DNA of 64,000 nucleotides from Mesomycoplasma dispar (GTDB lineage Bacteria; Bacillota_I; Bacilli_A; Mycoplasmatales; Metamycoplasmataceae): NCBI RefSeq assembly GCF_000941075.1, contig NZ_CP007229.1, positions 806,001 to 870,000 of the forward strand, read 5' to 3'. Shown piece by piece: positions 21,101 to 31,666 of this stretch (position 1 is its first letter; each line of letters starts with the position of its first letter). The notes under the pieces were generated by a model. It saw only the letters and a program-made list of their open reading frames with translations, ran no database searches and was not told where the DNA came from. The position numbers and the translations under genes were made by a program.

Positions 21101-21225
21101 TTGTCCAAAAAACGCGAATGAGCCACTTTTGCATTATGATAATAGGCCTTAAGCGTTTTGGCTTCAGTGTCAATTATTGTATCAAACTTTTTCCCGTAAT
21201 AATTATAAAGTTGTAATTTGTTCAT
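18173..21225 (-). CDS. MalF-type permease fused to a long coiled-coil N-terminus, with an apparent frameshift
   Basis: About 1017 residues if the frame is restored. Residues 1 to about 575 are hydrophilic, Lys/Glu/Gln-rich and strongly coiled-coil-like. Membrane helices begin near residue 578, and the last 300 residues are a MalF/UgpA permease with the coupling motif EAGAVDGASKSQIFWKLTLP. The start overlaps the preceding stop by one base (TAATG). As written, a 7-T run at 18784-18790 (A7 on the coding strand) is one base short. The upstream frame stops at 18772 after 817 codons, while all permease motifs continue in the other frame. It may be a real frameshift, slippage or a sequencing error. 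The coiled-coil fusion itself is real in the upstream frame. Confidence 0.8.
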
Positions 21226-21725
21226 TAAAACCTACTATCAGCAAATTTATACTTTGCAATAATTCGTTCAAGTCGGTAAATATAAACCGAATAAAATAAA
21301 GAAATAACTATAAAACCTGAAAAAATACTAATAAAAATGCCACTTATTAATTCGGCTTGATTTAATTTTTCTGCTCCTTGAAAAAATGGATAACCCGCCA
21401 TTGAACTAAATACAAAAATTCAGAAAAAATAGAAGAAATAGCCAATTTTTACTTTACGATAAGCAAGAAAAAGGTAAATAGCAAAGAAAATTATGAACAA
21501 ATTTGTTGCAAAATAAGATGTTAACTTCCCAACTGCTAAATTTGAAACTAAAATTTCACGTTGACTTTCCTGATTAGTTTTATTAATTTTTTCTAAATGA
21601 GTTCCAAAAACAAAAGGAACTAAAATTCAACTAACGAGTGCTAATGTAAGAAAAGCAGAGAGAAAAATTAGTGAATAAAAATGAGTTTTAGGAATATTAA
21701 TTTTAAATTTTTGCACAAAAGCCAT
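21225..21725 (-). CDS. Four-helix membrane protein of the ABC operon
   Basis: A 166-aa protein with about four hydrophobic segments (residues about 18-38, 65-85, 90-108, 125-150) and a short basic C-terminus. It starts 3 nt after the binding lipoprotein stop and shares one base with the coiled-coil permease start. No family is recognised. Tight coupling indicates a role in the same importer, perhaps complex assembly; that is inference. Confidence 0.7.
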
Positions 21726-21728
21726 TTT

Positions 21729-24197
21729 TTAACTAAAATTTACAATAACTTTACTTGTTCCTTGGTTGGCAAGTAAGATTTTTTTATGATATTCGATTGC
21801 GACTTTATCAAAGAAAATTTTGGCAAAATCTTCTTCACTATTAATTTTTCCAAGAACACTTTTATGGAAAACTTCTGAGCCAAAAGTTTGATCGTTTCAA
21901 GCACCTCAAACTGTTGAAGAAAATTGTGGATTAGAACGGTCAAAACGAGAATTATCTGTATTTAGAATTCCAACACCATTTTGTTCTAATTTTTTATCTG
22001 AGTCAATTACGTTAAGAATTTTGTCAAAACTTTTTGATTTAAGATAGTCGTTAATAATTTTTTCCGCACTTCCCAGTGTATATTTATCAACTGTTTGCCC
22101 AGTTTTGCTTGTAGTTTTTTGTGCTTTTGTTTGCTTAATTGTCTCTGGACTAACGAAAGAACGAATTAGTGCGGCAGCAACGTAATTATTTAAATAAGCT
22201 TTGGCAATTTTTTCAATTGTTGCATCGTCAGTTGGATTTTTAGCAATTAGTTTAACTTTTTCTTTAATTTCATTAATTTCTTTTGCAATTTCAGCTTCAA
22301 GTTTAGTTAAATCGTATTTTCCTTCAAGAATTAAATCACGATATTTTTCGATTTTTTTATCTTTTTCACTAGTTTCATCACCGTTTGCACCAAAAATAAA
22401 CCCTTCAACTTTACGAACATGGGCTGTTTTTTCGCTTTGGGAAATATCTAAATCGTATTTTCCAACTTTTGTATCTTTTATTCCAACTTTGAAAAAACTT
22501 TGATCGATTTGTCAACTTTCACCGTTACCGACAAAATCAGCAAGGTCTTTTTGCCCAAACAATGTTCCAAGCGTGTTTCTAACAGCGGCAAATTTTTGGT
22601 ATTTTTTAATTAATTCATTGATTTTTTTCGCATTTTCAACTAAGGATGGCTCTAGATTTTCAGTTTCAATTTTAGCTGTAAATTCAGAGTAGTTTTCTTC
22701 TGAACTAGCATCTTTATTTGTTGTTTTATCCCAACTTGATTCAATTGTTTGGTTAATATATTTAGGATTTGCTGTTTTTTGGATTTCCTTATTAATTGCT
22801 TCTTCAAGTTCAGTATCTTCTGTATATCCTAAATCTTTTTTAAGTTGGTCAAATTTTCCATAAAGCGGTCTATTAATTTTTTCAACTTCAGCTTTAATTT
22901 GGTTAGTTAATGATTTTGCAAAAGGAATTTTGGAATCATCTTGGAAATAGGCGGTATTTGTTTTTGCTGAAAAAATTATTTTAAAAAGTTCAGTAAATGC
23001 TTGTTTTCTTTCAGGAGATGATGAATTATTCCGTGAGTTAATTAAAAATGATCAAGAACCAAGTGCTTGTTTGAATTCAGTTTCGTTTGTTGCTTTTTCG
23101 ATGTTAAAAAAAGACTTTGCATTTGCAGATTTTTCAGAATTTTGCACATCTCAAGTACCGATAATTGCAAATTTTAATTTCTTTTCTTTCATCAAACGGA
23201 AAATTGTATTCTGGGCAACATTCATATCAGATTTAATAATTTGTGCTAAATCTGCTTGTGAAATTCCTTTTTTTGACCAAACTGTGTTTTTATATTCAGT
23301 TTCTGATTGATAAGCGGCTTTAAAAATTGGATAGTAAATTTTTGCAACTGACTTCATTGCCTCGCGGAAATATTTTTGGTACTCGTTATCTTCAGGTTTT
23401 AAATTTGCATCAACCGCTGGATCAATATCTTTGTGCAAAAATCCCGATGTAAATTTATTATTTTTAGTATACAATAATTTAGACATTAAATTTAAAGGTT
23501 TGCCATCTTCGTCCTTTAAATTTTCGCGAATTGCAATTTTTTCAAGCGCGCCCGCAAGAACACCGTTTCCGTATCAAAAGTCTTGAATTCGAAAAATTCC
23601 CTCACCTTTTTCAACAAGTTCAGCAAGTGTATCTGTATTTTGATTTAACAAAATTTTACGTGCTTCATCTTCATTTTCGGTTGAAGCAAGAATAATTCCC
23701 TCTTTGTTATGTTGAATTCCAACGAATTCAGAGTGAGGCTTATTATTTTTTAGACCAAAAACGGTACCGAAATTTTTCATATTTTCTTTTTCGGCTTCAG
23801 TCGCACCAATTTGCTTAGTAATTTCATCAAATAAAGTTGGTGAAAAATCGTTTAAATAACTAATCGCTCCACCTTGAACTAAGTCGGTAATTCTGTCTTG
23901 TGGTGCATAAAAAATGTCGGGAGTATTGTTTGTGTCGGTATGTCCAACTGTAGAAAAATCAAGTGCTGCGAAGACATTTTTAGAAATAGTTCGAATTTTA
24001 AAGCCATTTTTCGTCGCTGATTCGGTTTTATTAAATTCTTCAATACTTTTTTTTCAGTAATTTGTTTGCGCTGGATCAACAGCAACAATAATTTCTTTGT
24101 TTGTAGCAAAGTCATTAACTGGATCGCCACAAGCAATTATTGCGAGCGGACTAAAAGACACTAAACCAAATATGGATTTAGACAACTTATTCATCAT
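21729..24197 (-). CDS. Carbohydrate ABC importer substrate-binding lipoprotein
   Basis: An 822-aa lipoprotein with lipobox AIIAC (Cys23). The early segment KEIIVAVDPAQTNYWKKSIE followed by DFSTVGHTDTNNTPDIFYAP is typical of extracellular solute-binding family 1 proteins. The rest is much longer than a usual binding protein (about 400-500 aa), with Lys/Glu-rich insertions. AAAGGA stands just before ATG 24197. It heads the binding protein-permease-ATPase order of the operon. The ligand is unknown. Confidence 0.82.
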
Positions 24198-24225
24198 AAT
24201 TCCTTTCAAAAATAATCAATTATTT

Positions 24226-24663
24226 TTATTTGAAAACAATTTTATGTTTGTAAAAACCAAAAATAGAAATGATTAGGTTTAAAAAACTAAAAATTGGTAA
24301 AACATTTATAAAAACGGACAAATAAGCAATTCATTTATAATTTTCGGTTTTTGAAAGAATATAAATTAAGTGAATACATAAAACAACATTAACAATTCAA
24401 GCAGAAATACTAATTGAAATTAAGAATTTCCAAAAATATGAACTAAACTCGTTTGCTAAAATTAAATTTCAATTTTTGGTAATTTTTCATTCGTATTTTG
24501 CAAAAAGGAGCAAGATTAGCACACTGAAAGTAAAGATTATAAAATTACCAAAAAATAAATAGGCATATTCAATAATTTTTGGTCGATATTTCCTTTCCAT
24601 TGGTAATTTGCCAAGAAAAACATATCGCAAACGAGTTTTTAAATTTTGTTTTGTATTTGTCAT
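24226..24663 (-). CDS. Small four-helix membrane protein at the head of the ABC operon
   Basis: A 145-aa protein, hidden in standard-code frames by four TGA-coded tryptophans. A basic N-terminus (residues 1-28) is followed by about four hydrophobic segments. It ends 28 nt before the binding-lipoprotein start and is probably first in the transcript. A GATAAAAT sequence about 30 nt upstream could be its -10. Function is unknown. Confidence 0.65.
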
Positions 24664-25062
24664 ATATGATATTCCATATCTTATTTTATCAAAAAAACTA
24701 TAAATGTAATTAAAAAATATAAAAAATTAGAAAAATTAGTATAAAACTCATATAAATTTCATTTTTACTGTAAATACTAAAATTTTATTTATTTTTCTGA
24801 TTTTTTTCAATTTTTCCTTTTGTGATCCACAAAAAAATTTTAAATCTTTCTATCCTAAAAAGTGGTAAGACTTAAATTTATAATCGCCCTTGTGACCAAA
24901 ATAATTTTTATTTTTTAACTAAATAAAAACAAAATAAAATTTTTTAGTCTGATTCTGAAAACTTTTTATTTTATAATTTTTTTATCGATTAGAAATTCAA
25001 ACGAATTAAGTTATAATTAAAATTATAATATCTGCAAAAATTAAGGAGTTCTAGCGAATTAT
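24664..25062. promoter_or_regulatory. Divergent intergenic region with promoters for the ABC operon and lpd
   Basis: No gene is seen. On the plus strand there are TATAAT hexamers at 24972, 25012 and 25024; the last would give a leader of about 25 nt before lpd. AAGGAG at 25043-25048 is an unusual 14 nt from the lpd ATG. On the minus strand GATAAAAT lies near 24690, upstream of the membrane-protein start. Confidence 0.5.
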
Positions 25063-26424
25063 ATGAAAAATTATGATGTTATTGTTGTCGGTGGTGGTCC
25101 TGGAGGGTATTCACTTGCCGCTATATTGGCGAAAAATGGGAAAAAAGTAGCACTTTTTGAACAAGAATTTTTAGGTGGAACTTGTGTAAATCGTGGTTGC
25201 ATTCCAACGAAAACAATTCTTAAATCTGCAAAAATCAAAGATTATTTTGATAATTCGGAAAAATTTGGTCTAAACTCAAGTTCAAATTTTAATTTAGAAC
25301 AAATTTTTCAAAGAGCAAAAAATAATTCATTAAAATTACAAGGGGCAATTTCACAAACATTAGAAAGTTCTGGTGTTGATATTTACAAAAAAAAGGCAAA
25401 AATAGTTTCTAAAAACACTCTTATAGCCGAAAATGAACAATTTTCTTTTGAAAAATTAGTTATTGCAACTGGTGCAAAACCAAGAAAAATTGAAATTGAA
25501 GGCACTGATAATATCAATTTATTAACTTCTGATGATTTTTTTAAATCAAATGTTGAATTTGATGAACTAACAATTATTGGTGGTGGAGTAATTTCCCTTG
25601 AATTTGCAGCTTTTTATGCTAGTTTTGGCAAAAAAATCACGATAATTGAGGCCGGAAACCGTATTTTTGGTAATTTTGATGACTCAATTGCTCAAGCTGC
25701 AAATTTTGTTTTAACAAAAAATAATGTCAAAAGTTTCACTAATTCAAAAGTTTTAAAATATGAAAATAATGAACTTTTGATTGAAAGTAATGGCGAAATT
25801 TTTCGACATCCAACTAAAAACATTTTACTTGCAATCGGTCGACAAGCCGTAAACGATAGTTTTTCTGACTTAAATCTTGATTTAGACAGTCGCGGATTTC
25901 TAAAAACTAACGAATTTATGCAAACTTCTGTTCCAAATATTTACGCAATCGGAGACATAACTGGTCAAATGATGCTATCAACTGTTGCCTATAAACATGG
26001 TGATATTGTCGCAAAACATATACTAACAAGTAAATCCGATGAAAAATTCAAAACCGAGTTAATTCCTTGAGCAATTTATACAAATCCAGAAATTGCCGCT
26101 GTTGGAAAGACGGAAAAAAAACTTATTAGTGAAAAAATTGACTTTCAAAAGGTAAGAATCGAGGCTAAAAATTTACCAAGAGCACATGCAAATGGCGAAA
26201 TAGATGCCGGATTTATAGAACTTTTTTTTGAAAAAGGTAGTTTTCAAATTCTAGGTGCAAATATTTTTCTAGAAGAAGCATCGCTTTTGATTAATCAAAT
26301 TGCACTTGCACTTTTACAGAAAATGACAATTTTTGATCTTCAAAAAAGTGCTTATACACACCCAACTTTGAATGAATCAATTTATTATATTTGTCGAAAC
26401 ATCACTTTTTCAAATTTAAAGTAA
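25063..26424 (+). CDS. lpdA: Dihydrolipoamide dehydrogenase (E3)
   Basis: Flavoprotein that reoxidises dihydrolipoyl groups with NAD+, normally as E3 of pyruvate dehydrogenase. It is 453 aa. FAD-binding GGGPGGY is at the N-terminus, the redox disulfide is GGTCVNRGCIPTK, the NAD-binding GGGVISLEFA lies mid-protein, YAIGDITG forms the second FAD motif, and the C-terminal active site is YTHPTLNE, with the catalytic His and Glu. There is no N-terminal lipoyl domain. It stands alone here; E1 and E2 genes are not in the window, so its partner complex is inferred. Confidence 0.93.
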
Positions 26425-26576
26425 TTTGATTTTTTTGTTAATAAAAAGGTAAAAAATTAAATAATTTTTTTAATTTAGTTAAAAAACAAAACAATTTTCT
26501 TGATTTGTCTTGTTTTTTTTATTAATTTAAAGTAAAATGCAATTAAATTTAAAAGATAAGGAGATTTTTGGATAAA

Positions 26577-28223
26577 ATGCCGATAACAATTCTGGAAAAA
26601 ATAAGCAAATTAATTGTTAAGTTTAATGGCATAACAAATTCAAAAATCAACCTAATTTTAAAAGGAAGTGCCGTTTTTTGAATTGAAAACAAAACCAAGG
26701 AGAACTATCCAAACGATTTAGATTTTTCGATAAGTGAAACTAATTTAGAATCTAAACAGCAGTTTCTTAATTATATCGAAAAGAATGCAGAGATAAAAAT
26801 CACTAAAAATGACGGTAATTTGTTCATATTTTCACTAGACAATTTCAACATTGAAATTGTCCTTCTCGAACATCTTAATAGAAAATTTTTAGAAGAATCT
26901 GAATATGAAGGTATCCTATTTTTAAAGAAAATTTGGTCATTTAGTCAAAAATTACTTTCCTTGCCTTATATTTTAAGTGATTATTTTCCTCACGATCAAG
27001 ACCAAAAAATTTCTAGAACTTTGGCGCAGTTATCAAAATGAAAATCAATGATAGATACAAATTTACTATTCACCAATGAAGCAATCGATTTTCTAAAACA
27101 TTGTATGTGAAATAGTTTTTTTATTTTTTATTGATATAACTACACGGAAATGCTAGTTTTTGATTATGGGAAAAGTGAAAATCTTACAAAAATAAGTCTA
27201 GATTTGAACACAATAGAGATTATTGAAAAATTCTATGAATTTTTTTCTAAAAACAGTAAAATAAATAAAATAGTCCATATTTGTGATCTTATCTTAAAAA
27301 ATAAGGAAAAAATTATTAACTTTTTATTAAAAGGTTATGATGAAATTTCGCTCCCAGGAACTGAATTTAACTTTTTGAGAAAAATATTTAATATTAATCA
27401 AAATAAAAGTGAGCAAAATTTAGTTTATTTTCAAAAAAATAGCAATTCTGATAATATTTTTGTTAGTCATAGTGATGAAGCAGGCGGTCTTCTTGTTGAT
27501 GGTAAAATTTATAATCTTGGAACTTACAATTGGAAATCAGGATTATATAATTTATACGATCTTTCTGGGAAAATAGTTGGAAAAACTAACGGAATTCCAA
27601 TTGAAGAAAGTAAATGATCTGTTGAATATCAGGCCAAAATACCAAGATCTAGACTAAAAATAGATTATGAAAATAAGGAAAATGAAATTCTCCAGATAGT
27701 TTCAAGTCAAAAAACACTTTTTAATGAGCATATTTTTCTATCGCGTAATCACGATAATCGGATTAATACACTTATACTGTCGATTTTTGATAATTTTGAA
27801 ATATCAAAATTTAACTTTTTGATAACAACAAGAGAAGAAGTTCAACCTCAGTCAGCAAAAACAGCTTTTGTAAAGGAAATTATTCAAAAAAATAATTTTA
27901 TTTATAATTTGGAGGTTTCTGCTAGTCAACATTGAGATAAGGAAAACCTTTTAATTCGAGTTGCTGATTTTTATACAGGTATAAATGCAGAAATGATTAA
28001 TAAAATTGCAAGAGTTTTTGATGATTTTGCAATACCTTTTAAGTATTATTTTGGTTCAGGTTCAACGGATCAAACCGAATTTCAATTTAAAAATTCAGTT
28101 ACAATTGCAATTCCTGCAAATGAAATCCACAGTTATTCATCGAAAATACTTATTAAAAATATTTTCTATATGTTCCTAGCAATCGGTGTTCTAAATGATA
28201 GTTTTTCAGAAAAACTTCTATAA
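26577..28223 (+). CDS. Fusion of nucleotidyltransferase-like (AbiEii type) and M42 aminopeptidase-like domains
   Basis: One unbroken 548-aa frame. Residues about 1-190 resemble an AbiEii/DUF1814 nucleotidyltransferase: LKGSAVFW (28-35), then PNDLDFSI with Asp47 and Asp49, then IEIVLLE. From about residue 235 the sequence follows the M42 glutamyl-aminopeptidase/cellulase-like fold: SHSDEAGG (His298), HDNR (Asp393), TTREEVQ (Glu420, Glu421), GSGSTDQT, and EIHS (His518). A metal-ligand Asp expected between the Glu pair and the last His appears to be Ser in EVSASQH. AAGGAG is 13 nt before the ATG; an in-frame TTG at 26568 is an alternative start. It overlaps the following transporter gene by 29 nt. 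The domain reading is my motif comparison and needs structure prediction. Confidence 0.6.
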
Positions 28224-29424
28224 ATATACAGCATCTTTGGCGATTTCACTAATTGGATCAGAAGCTTTTAAGTTTGCATCTTCGCTTTATATTTATAGAA
28301 TTACTGAGGATTTTTGACTTGTTACAATTTTGTACTTATTAATTCAGTTTCCGACAATAATTGTTTATCTTTTTAGTTCAAAAATTGTTGCAAAGTTTAC
28401 TAAAATATCCGATAAAGCAATTCTTTTTATTTGTGATTTGATTAGTATTCTTTTTTTGATAACTTTAATTCCGATGTTTTTTCTCATCAAGAATAGCTAC
28501 ATTTTTTCAATTTTACTAATTAGCATTTCATCAATTGTTGGTTTTGTTCATTCTTTTCGATTTATTTACATTAGGAACATTGTTTATTTTATCGCAAACA
28601 ACGATAGTCAAATGTGAAAAACCAACATTGGATCTTCTTTTGCAACATCAGTTGGTTTTGTTTTATCGCCAATTCTTACATATTTTATCTACCAAAATTT
28701 AAGTTTTCATTACCTTATTATTTTTAATTGTCTTACTTATTTATTATCAGGTTTTCTCTATTTGTTATTAAAAACTAATAAGGAAAAAACTGTTTTTAGT
28801 GAAGAAGAAACAAAAACCTCTGAAAAAATCTCAGAAAAACCGCATAAAAAGTGAATTTTTGTTCTTTCTTCATCAATGATCATCGGAATATTTTTATATC
28901 CTAGAGCATCTGGTCTACCGCAAATTTTTAATTTACTACCTAATTTTTCGATAGAAACTTGAGGTTTTTATTTAAACATTCTTTTTTCAGTAAGTTCGCT
29001 AATTTCTTCGCTAATCCAATTTAAGTTAAAAAAAATTAAACAAATAAAAATGTCCTGAGTTGTTTCAGTAATATCGATTGCTAATTTAGTTTGACTTTTA
29101 GGGCTAATTTTAGTTAAAAATCAGTCTATTAATTTAATTTTGTTTATGATTTTTAGTTCAATTCAACAAATTTTATTTTCACTTTTTATTAGTCAGTATT
29201 ATAGTTTGACTTACGAATTATTTGACAAAGATGTTTTTCATAAACAAAACGGAATTTCTTTAAGTTTTCGAATAATTTTAAGTTCGCTTGTGAGAATTTT
29301 ACTAACTTATTTTGCAACAATTTCTGCACTTTATGCCTTTATTGCTTATTTTTTAATAATTTTAATTTGTGCAATTTTGTTATTGATTTTTCAGCCAAAA
29401 TTGAAAAAAGTTGTACTAAATTAA
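28195..29424 (+). CDS. Multi-pass membrane transporter, MFS-like
   Basis: A 409-aa protein with about ten to twelve hydrophobic helices, a central charged cytosolic loop (KTNKEKTVFSEEETKTSEK region), and the RxSG and GxxxxP turns common in major-facilitator proteins. The first helix contains SLIGSEAFKFASSLYIY. ATG 28195 lies inside the upstream fusion gene (29-nt overlap), implying co-translation. Trp residues are TGA-coded. The substrate cannot be inferred. Confidence 0.7.
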
Positions 29425-29548
29425 TCAAAAATCTAGTCTCTTTTTATTCTTATATTTTACAAAAAATATTATTAAAATTATTTCAAATTGAAAAAATGTC
29501 GTATTTTATAGTATCTTTTGGATTTAGAATTCTAAATATAGAGACTTT

Positions 29549-29686
29549 TTATTCACATTCTTCTTCTGCTTTTCCCTTTAATTCTGCTAATATATTAAGA
29601 TCGATTGTTACTGATTTTTCTGTTTTTGCAATAACAGCTTTAGCACCTCAATTAGGATCTTTAGGTCAACAAACTTTTTCTTTTGA
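29549..29686 (-). pseudogene. Fragment related to the 412-aa membrane protein, at the far end of the array
   Basis: Directly behind the stop of array copy 1 and in the same frame, 45 more codons read through to a second stop at 29549. The segment AKAVIAKTEKSVTIDLNILA closely matches QDAIVARTNNSITVDLNILA of the membrane protein at 43010-44248. Only this piece is present. It marks a second copy, or former copy, of the upstream gene at the other border of the tandem array. Confidence 0.65.
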
Positions 29687-31528
29687 TTATTCTGTCTCAA
29701 AATCATCTAAATTTTCATCATTATCATTATCATCATTTTTGCTACTATCACCATTCTTTCCAAAAAGCTCTTTTATTCTAAAATCAACATATTGTTTTTT
29801 TCTAAAATTTAAAAAATTGACCGACTTTTTATGTTCATACATTATTGATGTTTTCTCACAAACAGATAAAATTTCTCTTTCTTTATCAGTTAATAAATCA
29901 GAATATAGAATAAAACCTTCAAAAGTTGCATATTTATCTTTAGGTTTATACTCTTTTTCATATAAGCGAATATAGTCAAATAGTTTGCCTAATTCCTTAT
30001 TCGTTCTTCTAATTACGTCAATATTTAGTTCGTTTTTATAAGAATAAAAAACTGGATCAGTATTTCCGCGAAGAAAAATGTCTCTTTCAAGATCAGAAAT
30101 TTTCTTATTATAATATAAATTTAACGGAAAATATTTTCCATTATAAACATGATGGTAAAACGGGCATTTGCCAATTCAGTATAAAACATTTTCACCATCA
30201 TGATAAAGTAAAATTAAATTTGCCGTGACAATTTCCGGGATTCAACCTTCGGGAACATCTAAACCGCTCGATTCATAAGCGGTATTTATTCAAAAAACAG
30301 GATTTTTTGAATCAAATTGATTAAGAATATCATCATAAATTCCGTATTGTGAACCACCAAAATAATATAATTCAAATTTAGAAAGATCAAGTGAAGCTCA
30401 ACTTTTTAGAATAACGTTATCTGGAAGATAACCACCATCGACATCTCAAACAGAGTAGATATTCGGACCAAACATAATTTGGAAAAGATGAACTAAATTT
30501 ACTTTATTAGTTCATCTTTCAAGTTCATCATAATATTTTTGACCATCTTTGCCGAATAAATTAATACTGTGTTGACGATAATTTGGTCCAAATTTATTTA
30601 TTCAACTAATTAAAATTTGACTTCTGTCATCTTTTTCAAGGTCGAATTTCTTAATTCCATATTTTTTAAATTTTTCTAAAATATTTTCATAGGTTTCTAA
30701 TGTTTTTACATTTAGTGCCAGCGAATAATCGTCTTTTAAATCTTGAAATCGATTTTCAATTTTTTTTAAATCTTCTTCGATTTTTTGACCTAAATAAATT
30801 TTATTAGGATCAAAATATTTTGAATTATATTCATGCTGAATTCTTAGAAAGTCAAAAATTTTTTCCCGATGATTTTCAAGATTTTTTGGCCTTGCAAACG
30901 GAATTAATTCCTGAATTTCGTTAATTATTAACTGTTCAACTTCTTTTAGTCTTTCTTTGTTTGCATAAGACATTCTTAAAATTGAAGGAAAAGAGATTGA
31001 ATACTGGCAGTTTTTTTCATCATCAATGTTTTCAATCGCTACGACAACCATTTTTATATCTACTAATGAACCATCATCTCAAAAAATCCCATCGAGATTA
31101 GCGTCTGTTTTTGCCATTCGAAAGTATCTTTCTCTCTCTATTTTATAAATTTCTTTAGAAATTTGCTTTTTAAAAAAATTAAAAAATCGTAATTCTTTTG
31201 AAAAAAAGATTGCTTTTTGGATTTCTTCAAGATTAAGCCGATAAATATAATCATCTTTTTTATAAACAATTGAGATCATATCTTCTATCGGATTATGCAC
31301 GCGATTATATCAAGAAGACGAATTATATTCTAAAAAATGTAAAAAATTCTCCTGACAATATGTAAGTGCACAAGTAAATACTTTAACTCCGTCAGGTCGA
31401 ATATACGGCTCATTTCAATGTTTATAAAGATTTCTTGTTGAAATAAAATCTCTTTGATTGACTTGCCTATATCTTAATTCTTTAAATTTTTGCTTAATAT
31501 TAATGAGGGAATTTGATTGGATCTCCAT
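29687..31528 (-). CDS. Tandem-array protein, copy 1 (most divergent)
   Basis: 613 aa, the longest array member. No signal peptide, lipobox or membrane segment. A hydrophilic, Lys/Glu/Tyr-rich, partly coiled-coil protein beginning MEIQSNSLINIKQKF. The conserved core VVVAIENIDDEKNCQYSISF starts near residue 160, and later come EKYxILEKFKKYGIKK-type and YYFGGSQYGIYDDIL segments. Its C-terminus replaces the shorter ending of the other copies with an acidic tail (SKNDDNDDENLDD). The N-terminal variable block is SSSWYNRVHN, and the central one is WDVDGGYLPDN. No known family is recognised. Many Trp are TGA-coded. Confidence 0.75.
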
Positions 31529-31666
31529 ATAAATAATGAATTCTTTCTATTTTTTAATTAGTTTTTTACAATAATTTGATATTTAGTAGAAAAAAATTCA
31601 AATTTTGAATGTTTTTTAGTTTTTAATAATTTGTTTGTACTTTTTCTTCTTTTTTTGTTATTAATT
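31529..31666 (-). promoter_or_regulatory. Representative array spacer with an inverted repeat
   Basis: Each spacer between array genes carries the near-palindrome ATTCAAAATTTGAAT followed by T-rich sequence about 85 nt before the next ATG, then TACTAAATATCAAATTATTG, and the conserved AGAAAGAATTCATTATTTAT just before ATG. There is no AGGAGG-type ribosome site. It could be a weak terminator, a promoter or an operator; none is proven. The equivalent spacers lie at 33440-33578, 35361-35499, 37282-37421, 39204-39343 and 41126-41265. Confidence 0.4.

Noticed and set aside
29367-29975. Plus-strand open frame of about 200 codons over the end of the array
   Set aside because: It is antisense to array copy 1 and the anchor-family fragment; its composition reflects the opposite-strand coding.
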